From contig JASJZH010000001.1 in assembly GCA_037178975.1 (NCBI GenBank), forward strand, positions 5,936,501 to 6,000,500: DNA of 64,000 nucleotides, written 5' to 3'. The notes beneath the pieces are model-generated. The model was not told the origin of the DNA and searched no databases. It saw only the letters and a program-made list of their open reading frames with translations. A program made the translations under genes and the position numbers. This DNA is from Oscheius tipulae. Taxonomy: Eukaryota > Nematoda > Chromadorea > Rhabditida > Rhabditidae. Shown here piece by piece: positions 33,686-46,640 of the stretch; positions within the stretch are counted from its first letter, which is position 1, and each line of letters begins with the position of its first letter.

Positions 33686-35406
33686 CTATGGTGCCTTCTC
33701 AGCCTCCGGCGGGAGCATAAGTTCTTGCATGAGCTTGTCAATAGCTGCCAGACCGAACAGTTTTGCCAGTTGTACATCCTACAATAATGATGACCTGTCA
33801 TTCTCTCCAACTAAACCTCAATCAGATCTCTGGCTATTCCCAAAATTGGCGGGAGTAGCAGCAGCAGATTAGGGAACCTTCTTGGCATGTTTCGATGCGG
33901 TGAGACTGTTCTCACATGTTTTTCCAGCGAGTCCAGCATCTGTTGACGTGACTCGTCGATCTCCGCATGAGATCCCTCCGCCCCTTTGGCCACTGAACTT
34001 GACTGAACTGTTACTCATACTGACTCACGTGGATCGAAAAATGCGATAGCCTTAAGAGCGACATATTCGATCTCGTTCATTTGAAGTATCCGCATGGGAT
34101 GAGTCAACTGGTCGACTATTCGGGCAGCTACTCGACTGAAATTATAACTGTATCTGGTCTAGATGAGTCCCCTACTTGATATCCGGAATCTTAGGGCTGT
34201 CTTTGTGTAAGCAGGTCTCATTTGTTAGCCAAACGGCGTCTTTCAGCTGGATTGAACGGAACGCCGCGCACATTACCAGATGCTGGGCTGAGAAGTTTCT
34301 GGAACACTGATCACTGTCAGAGAAAGCTGTGACCATTGAGGATAGACAGTTTCTTTAAGCTGAACAGACTCACAGTCAACTCTACGAAAATGAGTGTCTT
34401 AGGGAGAAAATTATTCTGAGCATACGCTAGATCTGTCATTCTCATACCCTTCTACCCACCTCAAGAGTGATATCTGCGGCTGCATGGGCAATTTCTGGAA
34501 CTGTGGTAGAGCCTTGGCCCACTCTACCATGAGTAGAAGCTGCTGGTTGATACTGTCCGTCACATCGCCTGTGGTGGCAGCTCGTCGCGCATCAGCTGTT
34601 CTCGTGATGACGGATGAGCGCAGTTGGCGGACCGTAGCTTCAGCCGACAGCAGGCTGTCAAGTAGGGGATCGTCGGGGATTGGACTCGAGGGCGGCCGAA
34701 TCCGATCTCGCTCATTTTGGACAGCTCTGAAAGTGTCCATCTTGTAGACTTCTAGTCAAAAACCTACTCTCGCCGCATTCCTCTTCTCATACATTCTGTC
34801 AATCGACAGCTCCGACATGTGTTTCGTTTATCTGAAACCTATGATTCTACTTTACGGGATCTTACCTTTGTCAACAATGCAGTTGTGACTGAAACGGCAG
34901 ACGTAGTTCTGTCTCTTCCGGATTGTTCGTCGGAAAAAGCCTAAAGATCTTGTCAGTTGTCTATAGGATCCAATTTCAGTTGCAGACCACTGCTCTTTGT
35001 CCTATATTCTGTTTTTGTGATATGAAATCGCCAGATTTACATGAGGTGAGGATTGAATCATTCGTGTATTGCCCTGAACTCTATTCTTTCTTATACAAAA
35101 CTCCCTAGTTGCATTAGTCAGAAGCCCAAAAATTCCCTCCCAGACCTATCCCAACCATCATTAACCTTTGTGAATGTGATCAATCATCCAGTCCGGGCCG
35201 AGTAATATCACACCCGGAGTAAGTGCTCCTATAAGACTGCACTGCCTTTTTTCTTCCTGTAGGACCCTTGGACCCCTAAAAAAACAGAACCCAACTTTAC
35301 ATCCATCACACGAGATAGCGCCGTAATGTCTTCCTGTTGCCTTGTCACCACAAATTGCACAGTTCGTTTCTGCAGATGAGCTGGCAGTTTCCGCTGTTGT
35401 TTTCAT
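33686..35406 (-). CDS. HNF4: HNF4-type nuclear receptor, multi-exon
   Basis: This is a ligand-regulated transcription factor of the class that nematodes expanded. Exon 1 (35406-35296) gives the first zinc finger, [23 protein letters not shown]. Exon 2 (34940-34866) gives [21 protein letters not shown]. Exon 3 gives [17 protein letters not shown] and, across an intron, AVQNERDRI, the HNF4 hallmark. The ligand-binding domain follows with [49 protein letters not shown] and [17 protein letters not shown]. The stop is at 33686-33688, a few residues past that helix, so the usual long F domain is missing from this form. The exon 1 to exon 2 joint needs a noncanonical intron to give CKGFF. A TTTCTTCAG acceptor lies eight bases before the start. 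Confidence 0.88.
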
Positions 35407-36138
35407 CTCTTTTCCTGAAGAAATCTAGTGAGAAGGAAGATCATGTGGAAAGAAAGAGGGAATGCAGAACAGATGGGGGTGAGGCTTTCTTATCGGAAGA
35501 AAGCGATCGATTGACATGCCCTACAGGCACGTGGACTACAATCGAGGTGAGAGGGGGACTGTACTATGCTCCCTGAGTAGGATATAAAGTGGTCAGACAC
35601 AGATTAGAGAATAGAAACGTGCCAAAAAGAATAACAATGATCGAAAAAAAAAGACAAAATATTTTCAAATTCTCTCCTACTTTAACCATTACGTACTTTG
35701 CGTACGGCGTTTTCGCGCAAACGCTAAAAGGCATCCCTCATTTTTGTTCTACTTTCTTGCAAAAGTCTAGCGTTTTTCCCTTTGTTTTGTGACAAAACCG
35801 GCGTCAGAACCGAGGAAAATAAGCAAACAGTCCCAGAATCAGCAAAAGTACAGAGTCCACGTTTAAAGGGCGGTAGCCATGGTCCTGTGGCAGGTCACAG
35901 CCATCAAATAATCGGATCACTTTTTTGTTGAAAAAACAAGTGGACTCGAGTAGAATGAGCTTGTTTACGCCACTCTTTCTCTATTTTGACTAAAATCAAT
36001 AGCGAGCATAAAATATGACAGCCGACACTCCCGAAAACCAGCCCTTGACTCATATCATCGCTCTTTCATCATACTTTCTTCGATCTTTTGTTGATTACTC
36101 GCTGCTTTCTCGCTATTTTCTGTCAAGAAACTTTCAGA
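35407..36138. other. Divergent intergenic region between HNF4-type gene and RIOK1
   Basis: This region serves as upstream DNA for two divergent genes. It is AT-rich and has no open frame I can support. TTTCAG lies one base before the RIOK1 start. Confidence 0.45.
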
Positions 36139-39100
36139 ATGGAGAATATTGTCGTGTGGAATGCCGGCAACATATTAGACGGTCTGGTGATTGCCAGCGA
36201 GTCCGAAGATGAGGATCAAACAGGTTTTACCCCAAATTTATCTTTTCAATCTGTCTTTTAGAAGCCGTCGACTACTTTGAGGAGGATTCCGACAGCTCCG
36301 GTAGCGACGATTATGCAAACACGGCCGATTTTGGCAATATAACTGGAGGTTAGTCTTGTTTTGATTCTAACCTTGGTTTTTTTTTAGATTTTACGAAAAA
36401 GTTGAATGCTCTCAGGACACACAGCTACGTTGCTAACAGTCAAGTCGGCCAGAAATTGCAACGTAAGTCTCCCTTTAGGATTTTCCACGAATTTTTTTTT
36501 TCAGAATCCGCCGAAAAACGAGCCGATGTCCACGCGGAGCAAAAGAGGAAACGTATCAAAGACCGAGCTGACCGTGCGACTGTTGAACAAGTAAATTTTC
36601 TTAAGTTTTTTAACTCAAAAATGGCTAGGTCCTCGATCCGCGAACCCGTCTCGTCCTCTTCCGACTGCTGCAGCGCGGAACATTGACGAACATTCACGGA
36701 TGCATTTCAACGGGAAAAGAGGCCAACGTCTATCATGCCACAAGCCCCGAAAAGAGTCTGGCCGTCAAAATCTACAAGACGAGCATTTTGACGTTCAAGG
36801 ATCGTGAGAGATATGTAGCCGGAGAGTACAGGTCCCTTCTTTATTGAATTTTAACTATTGGAACATCTAGATATCGTTCGGGCTACTGCAAGCACAATCC
36901 GCGCAAGATGGTGGCGGTATGGGCCGAGAAGGAAATGCGAAATCTGCTCCGGATGCACCAGGCAGGTCTGCCCGTTCCTCAGCCCATCATTCTCAAGGTA
37001 AGATCTAAGTTTTGAAGTTGTTTTAGCCCAATTTTTTTCCCGACGCCCTATTTTTTCATTTTATTGCTAGCATCCATCGAAAGCAGTTGAACTACTGCGA
37101 GCAATAACAAGGACATGATACAAAACAAATTTTGAACTTTTTTGCTCTTTCGTTTGCTCTTATATCAGTTTGCTGAAACTTTGTGGAAAATCTGAACATT
37201 GTTTTACCACCGTAATTACAAAGCAATACAGAGAAGCAGGCACCTCCGAGGTGTGAATATCAGGAAGCTTGCCCGATAGGCGTCTGTACAGAGAGTTTGA
37301 ACTAAAAATCGCTGTTCAGGGCCACGTTCTCGTCATGGATTTCATCGGGAAAGACGGCTGGCCAGCTCCTCTGCTGAAGAACACGACTCTTACTACGGAG
37401 GTTTGTTCATTCGATTTGGGGTTTTAGCAAGCTGCCAAAAGATGCGTTGTTACGTTTTTGCCGAATAAGCACGATCCTTGTTGGTCCCTTGCCAGTTGTT
37501 GTTCATAACCGACAATGAGAGTCCATTGAAGCAGAATATGCTCTTTTATCACGTGGTCACATGAAGAAAAATTGGCCTTTTTTACTGATTTACCGCTTAA
37601 ACAAGTTCATTTTCTTGGAGAAAAAAAAACTATCAATATTCCCCGCAAATTTATTGGGAAAATTATAAATTGCTTGTTCCCAGTTTCGTAATAAAACCCT
37701 GGGTTAAAAACAATGCCCACCCTGTCAAAAGCTCTATAATTTCCCTATCGATTGTCTCGCTGGCTGGTTATCGGAACGCAAAAAAAGCTAATTGCCTCCA
37801 CTGATCTGAACACCTGTACTATTTCAGGATGCCGAACCACTTTATCTGCAGCTTGTGCGTGACATGCGGACCCTCTACCGAGTATGCAAGCTGGTCCATG
37901 CTGATCTGTCCGAGTACAACACGCTTGTTCTGGACGGTCGTCTCTACATCATCGACGTCTCGCAGTCCGTCGAGCACGATCATCCGCACGCCTTGGAATT
38001 TCTTCGCAGCGACTGCAACAATGTGACCAAGTTCTTCAGGTAGGGAAGTAGTGATGAACTAATTGCATTTGACGGAAATGACTGATCAAAACTTGATCAG
38101 CTCATCGTAAAATGGTTAATGTAATCGAAATCTTTTTGAAAATGGCATGATCTGTGTGTGTGCGTGTTTTTGAAGATATTGGCCCGGGATTTACCATCAA
38201 GTTGGATAAACCGTTGCTTTCGCCAGCTCGGGTCAATCAAAGTTTGACCTATCAAGCGCGCAAACCCATAGGATAGGCAAACTTCGGATAGGAGAACTCA
38301 AAGCCAAAAATTGCCTGAAAGACTGTCTACCACCATTTTATGTTTAACACAAGTTTTGCAGAGACCTCGGTGTGCCGGTGACCCCGTTGCGGAAGCTCTT
38401 CGAGCTGATAGTTGACCCGCTGGTTCGGGACGATCAGGTGGAAGAATATCTCGCTGACAGGTATGTTTTTTGCATAAACATTCTGCCCGTGTCCTATTTG
38501 CCCCCTACCTGAAATCCGATAGGCACACAAGTGGCTGGGCGACTCTCTCTCTCTCAATTATATAATTTCAGAACACTGGATCCCGTCGACGACACCGTCT
38601 TCATGAACGCCTTCATCCCGCACAAACTTGATCATGTGCTCCATTTCGAGCGGGACAGCAAGTTGATGAAGAGCGGACAGGAAGCCAACAACCCTTTTCA
38701 GAACATGGTCTCGAAGGTAGGCAGCCCCCGTTGCTATGGGACTCTAAGCACACGTGTTTTAGGTCGATTTTGCGGGAGAAGGTTTCGAGCGGGAAGAAGG
38801 CTCGGGAACATCTGAGGACGAGGAGGAGTTGGAGAAGAAAGATGAGGAGGAGGAAATTGATCTCGATAAGGAGAAGAGGATAAAAATGCATACCAGGTAG
38901 GTTTTCGTTAAACCTGGTAGAAAGCACTGCGTATAATTCTAAATTCTAGCTGTCTAGTTGTTTAAAAAAAAAAGTGGACTATTTTCAAAATGGCCCCTGC
39001 GTTAGAGACATGACGACCGTGACTGCATATTTGTCACTTTGTTGCTAATGTAGCGAGTACAACACGGTAAGAAACAATGTCTTTTCTGATGGTCAGGAAA

Positions 39101-39643
39101 GGAAAGTTTACTTTCAAATGTTGTGACAAAGAGTAGGGCATATTTTTACGGGACGTCTGCAAAGAAAATGTATTCTCGGATTAGTAATCAAAGTCCCCAT
39201 TTCTATCATTTTATGGCTATTTGAATCTGCCAGGAGCGTAACTTCACTGGACTTAAGAAACTTGACAAAAAAATGCATTGAGAAGGTGATGTCTCAAAAT
39301 GACTTTTCTAACGGTCCAAAACACGCACAGAACCTGTTACTGCCTATATGCTCTGTTTTCCTCCAAATGCTCATTAGAAATGCATAGCTAATCACCATCC
39401 ACATGACTCCCCTTCATTTTTTGAAACAATAGCGTCTCACACCTCTGACCCAAATCTTTATTACCCACACCCCCAGGACACACTTTTACAGCCATTTTAC
39501 GACCAATTTCCAGGGATCGAGGCGAGACAACAGACGAGCGGAAGGCGCGGAAAGCGGCCGTGAAGGAGGAAAAACGTGAGCTGCGCAAGGAGAAGATCCC
39601 GAAGCATGTGAAAAAGCGCGCACATCGCCAACATATGAAATAG
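36139..39643 (+). CDS. RIOK1: RIO kinase 1, multi-exon
   Basis: This is an atypical kinase/ATPase for late 40S ribosome maturation. An acidic N-terminus (DSDSSGSDD) leads to a basic helical stretch and the RIO domain. The nucleotide loop reads [11 protein letters not shown] and the invariant Lys lies in [21 protein letters not shown] is the RIO1 hinge region. The catalytic loop is HADLSEYN, and the metal-binding motif is [13 protein letters not shown], all intact. The C-terminus is acidic and then ends in Lys/Arg-rich [10 protein letters not shown]. Introns are mixed; those around 37000-37320, 37400-37828 and 38900-39510 are unusually long for this window and hold no recognisable element. The stop is TAG at 39641-39643. 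Confidence 0.95.
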
Positions 39644-39954
39644 GGGTCCACCTTTTTTTGTTTTCCAGCCCACCATATTTGTTCTGGCGTTGAGTTGGCA
39701 ATGGAATCTGCCCCTCGCTCTCTTTATCAGGGTCAACACATTTCGATTTCTTTTCCCCTGAGAGCTTGGGCCATGTTCCAGCCATCACTCTCCCCTCATA
39801 TTAATTGTTGCATCTTGTTTCTGTTTTTGTTGTGATTTTATAGTGAAAATACCATGATTTCTGCCTATCAATTGTCAAAGGTACCGGTCTTATCCGGTTC
39901 TATATCTCCAAAATACACAATCCAAATTGAAAACTAATTTTTAGGTATATAAAC
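39644..39954. other. Intergenic region after RIOK1
   Basis: About 310 bases with no gene. TTTTTAG near 39944 is a likely trans-splice acceptor 11 bases before the next start codon. Confidence 0.4.
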
Positions 39955-42439
39955 ATGCAGAGGAGTCCACTTGGACGTCATAGTCCAGCTTTACAGGAGG
40001 ATGAGGATGCGGTGAGTTCGGGAAAATTAAAAAAAACAAAACAAAAAAAACTGCTACGATTTGGCCAGGTTTCGAGCTGAAAATAGTCCCGCAGGCTTTT
40101 TAAAACTTCGAAGCCATCCTGACGAAAAGAGTGCGAGGAAATTTGAAAAAGAACCGATTGCAGATCCGTCGACGGAAGTTGGCAGCAGAAAGACGGGTCC
40201 AAGAGAGACATCGAGCTCTGTTATTCGAGCAGAGACAGAAAACCAAGACGACAGCCGAGGAACGACAACGGTTGATGGCGGAGATGAGAGAACGGGAAGC
40301 CAAGGAGATGAAACGACGGCAGGAGGAACTTCACAGACATTTGGAGTGGCTCGAAAGGGACAAAGCCCGAAAGAAGGAGATCCTGAGCAGGCAACATGCT
40401 GTCACATCGAGAGTGGCCAACAAGCCGGGCACTGGGTTTGGTTCCTCCACGCCGAGAGACCTCTCCTATCTGAACAATCTCTCGAAGGAACAGAAGATGT
40501 ATGACAAAAAATTGTCGCCGCCTTCAGAACCTCGTCCTGCTTTCAAGGTGAGTTTCATAACAAGGATTTTGATACAAATTTTAACAAATTTAATGGTATC
40601 TCTAGGCCAACGTGACTCCAACTAAGCAATCACCAAATATGATGACAACCTCAATGTATGTACCATCATCGACGCCTCGTAGACTACCACAGCCAAAACA
40701 GGTAAAAAGCACAAAAACATGGGAGCTGGAATCTTTTACAGGCTCAAAAAGCCCCAAAAACGGCAAATCTCATGACCCAGTCCTTCTACACCCCGTCTCG
40801 AGCGGCGGCGACACCAGTTAGTGCTCCTAGACCGAAACCTAGAACTGCTCCGCCTGTAGCCAAGGCAAAGCTGCCGCCAGCCAGTCCTAGCAAGCCGAAA
40901 AAGGCTCCGACTCCGGTAAAAGTAAGTAAAAGTTGAATCTCAGGAAAGAAATACCAAATTTTAGCAAGTTATCATCGAAGAAACGCCTATTGTTGAACCT
41001 ATAAAGATTGTTGAATCGGCCGTGGTTACAGTACAGCCCCCAACTGGTGAAACCGAGGTTGAAAAAGAAGAACTTCTTGTCGTCGAATCCTCGTTCCTCG
41101 AGGAGCCTGACATAAAGACAGTCATATCCTCCGAGGAACGCGTGGAGGAGACCAAGGCTGTTGAAGAGAAGCAGCCTGAGCCTGTCGAAGAGGAAACAGT
41201 GGTAAGTTGATGCGAAAAACTGACAGAAAATGGCTTAGATTGTCGTGGAAAACGAACCAGAGCTTGACCAGCACGAGATTCGTGAAGATAGCAAGGAAGA
41301 CCTGGAAAAGGAGGCAGAGACTCAAAATAACAAGGTCGATAAGAAAGAGGAGCCAGAAATGGAGGCTTCGGAGCTTGCCAAAACAGAAGAAATCGAGAAA
41401 CTTATTGATTACCAGCAAGAGACCGAAACAACTACGAGCCTTTTCGACGAGCTGGCTGCTCTGAATCTTGTGAGTTTACTTTTTACAAAATCCCATGCTG
41501 TTAGACTATATAAACGAAATATAAACTGCTTCCAGAATGCTCCAATGCCTAACAACGAGGTGATGGGGCTGGATTACAGCCACGATCCTATTGTCGAGAA
41601 AGAAATCGACGAAATTTCACATAAAACAACAGTAGTGGACAGGGAAGAGCATAAAATTATCGAGGTAGGTGTCAAAGACAAAGCCTTGGAACCTTCACAG
41701 GTTGCCTCTCAGCTAAATGGACATCATATGGAAGATTTCGAGAACTTTTTATTGCCCGGAGCAGTTCCGGAGAGGGAACCGGCTGTGAAGGAATTTGTAA
41801 GTTAAAAATGCGATGGAAACATCAATAATCTAGGTTACAACACTCGCCGACGAGCTATCCGCCGTCATAAGCAACGGCGAGAAGCCGGAATCGATAGAGT
41901 TGAACACTTCTCGCCCTCCCAGTCCTCCAGTCGCACCAAAAAATGATGATCTTGATGTGAGTTTTTGATTCCTGGGACCCCATTTCCAGTAAATTCAAGT
42001 TATTGGGGTCTTTTATCTCCTTAGTTCTCCCCGTTCACCAATTTAACAGGAAATACAGCGCCGGCGCGAGGAAGACCAGAAGCACAACGACGAGATCAAG
42101 GCTAGGTTTGCGGCTGTCAAGGCCCGAATCGGTCGTGTATCACCCCCAAATGTCAACGGAAACGGTCTGCCACCTCCAGCTCCGGCAGTAGCAGCTCCTG
42201 TAGCCCCTGCTGACAATGGGAAGCCGTTGTCTGACAGCACAGCTGCTCTGTTAAGCCGGCTGACAAAAATGGGAGCTCTGAAGTCAACTAAGGCGGCAGA
42301 ATCTGTAGAATCCTTGCTCACCCGTCACGCGTCGGATCCTAAAATCGAACAGGTATGAACGGAAAGTGTATGCGAGCTGAAAATAGCAGATATAGGCTCC
42401 AGAGGATCCGGTGTCATTACTGTGAAGAAAGCTAATTAA
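39955..42439 (+). CDS. Lys/Glu-rich coiled-coil protein, possibly MAP7-related
   Basis: I recognise this only loosely. A short first exon (MQRSPLGRHSPALQEDEDA) joins at TTGCAG near 40162 to a long basic helix, with RERHRAL-type and MREREAKEMKRRQEELHRHL stretches. That is like the MAP7 (ensconsin) microtubule-binding coiled coil. The middle is Pro/Ser/Lys-rich and then highly acidic (Glu/Val), with little fold. Later pieces include LFDELAALN and a helical IQRRREEDQKHNDEIKARF stretch. The last exon is uncertain: the intron after KIEQ can splice in more than one frame, ending between 42413 and 42439. AATAAA lies at 42585-42590. Another cytoskeletal coiled-coil protein is quite possible. Confidence 0.55.
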
Positions 42440-42997
42440 TACGACGGGTTTATTGGTGAGTTGAGGGCTCATGAACAGACAAAAACTTTTTAGATCTTGC
42501 CTACGCTCCGCCTTTATCTTACTAGTCCAGATGGTGTCTCTCTGTACATTTCCGTCCCATTTCTCTAAAGTTTTGCATACAACAAATAAATTATTTTTAC
42601 TGAATTGTTTTTGTTAACGTTCAGCTTGTTAGTCTACACATTTAGTACCAATAAACATTGTTCAATTTGCCTATCTTTGCCCACAAAAAGCGAAGATCAT
42701 TGAATTTTGACCAGTTCAAATCTCCGCCGGTTCTATTTGAAAAGTGCGTCGATTCGAACCAGAGTATTCTTGTTTTTCTGACGTCGACAATTCTGTCTCT
42801 TTTTATATCGATTTTACTCGCAATTAGCAGGCGATGATGGATCTGATGACCCAAAGCCTGTGACCTTCTGCTCCTAAAGACAGTTTTTAAAAGAATAAAG
42901 TTATTTCGTTTCTCTTGTTCTTTAACCACGGTCCATTGCCACTTCTTCCAGTACCTTTCACATGTGTTGAACTGTCTACTGCTCTATATTTCAGGCC
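42440..42997. other. Intergenic region before CPSF2
   Basis: It contains the poly(A) signal of the preceding gene at 42585-42590. TTTCAG lies three bases before the CPSF2 start. A TTCGAA-containing stretch near 42750 resembles a B box only weakly. No gene is supported. Confidence 0.4.
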
Positions 42998-45900
42998 ATG
43001 ACGTCTATCGTCAAACTAGAGGCCCTGTCTGGAGTAAAGGACGATGGTCCGTTATGCTATCTTCTACAGGTACACCTTTTTCCTGATATTAGCAGCCCGA
43101 ATTCCAGATCGACGAGTCCTACGTGCTGTTGGACTGCGGCTGGGATGACACATTCGACCTGGGATACGTTGAAGCCGTCAAAGAACGAGTCCCACAGGTA
43201 TTTCTTCTCTACTTGGTCCATCTCTTTAAACTTTAGATTAATGCTGTGCTGCTGACCTATCCAGACATAGCTCACCTGGGAGCTCTTCCCTATCTCGTCA
43301 CCAAATGCGGCCTGAACTGTCCTGTCTATGCCACGGTAAGCTGTTGGAAATCGATCATTAAACTATCATCGTTTTCCAGGTACCCGTCTTCAAAATGGGT
43401 CAAATGTTCATGTACGACTGGGTAAATGGGCATCTCGCAGTTGAGGATTTTGATGTTTTCTCGTTAGACGACGTCGATGCAGCTTTTGAACGGGTACAAC
43501 AGGTCAAATACAATCAAACGGTATCTTTTTCCACTTCTAATCCATAAAAAAGCGTCTAGATCCTGATGAAAGGCGATAACGGAATTCAATTCACTCCTCT
43601 AGCTGCCGGACACATGATCGGCGGAGCTATCTGGAAAATCAGCAAGCAGGGAGATGAGGAGATCATCTATGCCGTCGACTTCAATCACAAGAAGGAGCGT
43701 CATCTCAATGGAGCTCTGTTTGACTGTAGCTTTCTTTAATGGCATGTAATATCCCGATTTCAGCAATTTCCCGACCACATTTGTTGATTACGGATGCCTT
43801 CAATGCCACCTATACACAGAGTAAGCGACGAGATCGTGATGAGGAGCTTGTGACGAAAATGCTCATGTAAGCTTGGAAAACAAGAATGTTTATTGAAGTG
43901 CTTGGTTCAGGACAGTCAAAGGAGGCGGCGACTGTCTCGTCGTCATCGATACAGCCGGCAGAATCCTCGAAATAGCTCATCTTCTGGACGGGCTCTGGTC
44001 AAAGTCAGTTTTTCTCACACCTTTCTGGATAAATGACACATTTAGCGTCGACGCCGGTCTTGGAAATTACAACCTGGTCATGCTGAGCCACGTTGCATCA
44101 ACTGTCGTCGATTTTGCCAAGTCACAGGTCGAGTGGATGTCTGAGAAAATTCTAAAGTAGGCTATTTAATTGATTCCGCCCCCAAATACCCGATTTAGAT
44201 CGTTCGAAAACGGCCGCTACAATCCGTTCGCCTTCCGCAACGTCCAACTCTGTCACTCGCTGGCCGAATTGGCCCGAGTCCGTTCCCCAAAAGTCGTCCT
44301 CTGCAGTGGAACCGACATGGAATGCGGCTTCTCCCGTGAACTCTTCCTCGAATGGAGCTCCGACTCGCGAAACTGCATCATCCTGACGTGTTAGTTGTTT
44401 GTCAATTCCCTAAGTTTTCTGTCTACAGGCAGAGCAGGAACCCGTACGCTTGGCTCGAAGCTCATCTCGATGGCAGATCCTAGCCGAAATGCCAGCAGAC
44501 AGGTCCAAATTGAGGTCAAGCGACGAATTCGACTAGAGGGAATGGAGCTGGATCAGTACCGACGGAAAAAATTCGAGAAGGAGCAGGAGGCGGCGAGGCA
44601 GCGGTATGCTTTGATATCTAACCAATAATGTAGACTCACATGGATGCATGTTTTTGCGCACCGTCTTGTTAAGTTTGACGTTGATTCGGTCGCATTTCAG
44701 ACTAGAATACCATTAGACGCCAGGTCCCAGCTCTCTAATCTCCTCTACGGTTAGAAACTGACACCTAGCGAAAAGTTTTACTTTTTCGTTCTCGTCTCGA
44801 CCAGCTCATAAGAGCATCTTTCAGCTTGGAGCAGAGTCGAAGAAACGCCCGTATAGGACTTTCTCAGGACGAGGAGGACGACGACAGCGAGGATGAAGAG
44901 GCTCTGGCGAATGCCGTGGCAGCTGTGACGGGAATCAAGCCTGCTGGAATGGTCCCGGCCACTCCTGTTTCAGGTACTGCATCACTTTTTGGACTAGACT
45001 GACCCACTGTTTAGTAGCAAATGCGGGCCGAAGACAGTCACAGCAAGTTCCGCCAACCCCATCAACTCCAGCCAACCAGCAACTGTCGGCAGCGGTACAG
45101 GCTGCCAGTCAACTGGCTCTCGATAATCCCTACGACCTGATGCTCAAGTTCGAATATCATCAAAAGTGTGTTCTTCTGAAAAAAATAACTACTTCTTGAT
45201 TAAGATCGGCCTTTTTCAAACAGACAAAGAAGACGTATCCGATGTTCCCCTTCATTGAGGAGAAGGTCAAGTGGGACGACTATGGAGAAATTATCAGGCC
45301 AGAAGAGTACATAACCAATGAGAGCATCGTGCCCGAGGTATTTGATGTTTTTTTAAAGCGTGAGCTAAATTTCAGGCAAATACGGACAACGACGGAGACG
45401 GGATGAAGATGGAAGTTAACGGGATAAAGAAAGAGTCAAAACCGAGTCAGACGATCGAGGAATGGCCGACGAAATGCATCGCCTATCATCAGAAGCTCGA
45501 AGTGCTCTGCAAGCTGGAATACATCGATTTTGAGGGCCGCTCGGACGGCGAGTCGATCAAGAAAATATTAGCACAGATCAAGCCGAAGCAGCTCATCATT
45601 GTTCACGGTTCTAAGGAGGCCACACATCATTTGGCCCAACATGCCAGGGATAACGGCATTGTTCAGGTAGCAGCCATTTTAGTTCCCCTGCTACCTAAGC
45701 CCAATTAAATCCGGCATTTATAGCTCAGCGGTTAGCGCACTGGACTAAATCTGAGCGACTCGGGTTTAATTCCGACGGTGTTTTTGAAATTCTGAATAGA
45801 TGGCGAAACAGTTAAAAATGGCTATTATGTCCTAACTGTTCGATTCATTCAGGGCAAAATCTTCACGCCGAGTCTCGGACTGGTTATCGACGCCACAGTC

Positions 45901-46475
45901 GAGTCACACATTTATCAAGTTATGCTAAGTGACGCCGTTATGACCCAAATGATGTTCCAGCCGGTATTTTTCAATTTTAGGCCTAATACCTCGATTCTTT
46001 AGGTGAAAGAAGCCGAGCTGTCATGGATCGATGCTCGAATCGTGCATCGGGAGCCGGAAGACGAGGAGATGGACATTCAGGAAGATGCCGAAATGATGGA
46101 GGTAGACGAGGAGGGAAATCCCGTGGAGAGTATGGTACCGAAACGGCTGAAGCAGAAGAAACGACAGAACGTCTACCATCTGGAGGCTCTCTCCCAGACC
46201 TCGATTCCCAGCCATCAGGCCGTCTTCGTCAACGATCCCAAGCTGTCCGACCTCAAGCAGATTCTTGTCTCCGCAGGCTATCAGGCCGAATTCTCGTCTG
46301 GCGTTCTTTTCATCAACGGTATGTGTATTTCATAGCTATTTTTAGTGAAAAAAACTTTTTAGGAATTGCGTCAATTAAGCGTAATGAGGCCGGCAAATTT
46401 CATGTGGAAGGGTGTGCCGGAGTCGACTATTACAAGATTCGCGACGTCATCTACAATCAGTTCGCTATCATCTAA
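42998..46475 (+). CDS. CPSF2: Cleavage and polyadenylation specificity factor subunit 2 (CPSF100), multi-exon
   Basis: This is the inactive metallo-beta-lactamase partner of CPSF73 in pre-mRNA 3' end formation. The N-terminal lactamase fold reads LLDCGWDD, and the normal zinc motif HxHxDH is replaced by [14 protein letters not shown], as in the family. [14 protein letters not shown] and [18 protein letters not shown] follow. Beta-CASP blocks are [18 protein letters not shown] and [18 protein letters not shown] low-complexity acidic insert ([12 protein letters not shown]) follows. The C-terminal region has [18 protein letters not shown] residues ([19 protein letters not shown]) and ends [17 protein letters not shown]. 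The intron at about 45668-45852 contains a tRNA-like sequence in the sense direction. Confidence 0.95.
45712..45781 (+). other. tRNA-like sequence in a CPSF2 intron
   Basis: The A box TAGCTCAGCGGTT (45721-45733) fits the consensus, followed by AGCGCACTGG. The B box CGGGTTTAATTCCG (45760-45773) forms a T-arm with a CGG/CCG stem. The acceptor stem (GGCATTT) has no partner and the anticodon stem is broken. It is one of the better-preserved members of the group. Confidence 0.55.
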
Positions 46476-46640
46476 AAATCGGTCTATTTTCTGTTGTGAT
46501 CTCTCTGACTTGTTATCATGTATCGGTTCATTAAACTTTTGTTTAAATCTCATTTCTCTTCGTGCAACGTTATAGCCTCTTTGGTTAATATTTCCGTGTT
46601 ATGTCTGTTAAAAAAAATATTCTAATTGCGATAAGAAAGA

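Noticed and set aside
34411-34747. Overlapping plus-strand frame (34484-34747) against the HNF4-type gene
   Set aside because: The minus strand carries the AVQNERDRI and [14 protein letters not shown] motifs; the plus frame is a shadow.
42740-42770. TTCGAA-containing stretch like a tRNA B box
   Set aside because: The T-arm stem does not pair and no A box lies at proper distance on either strand.
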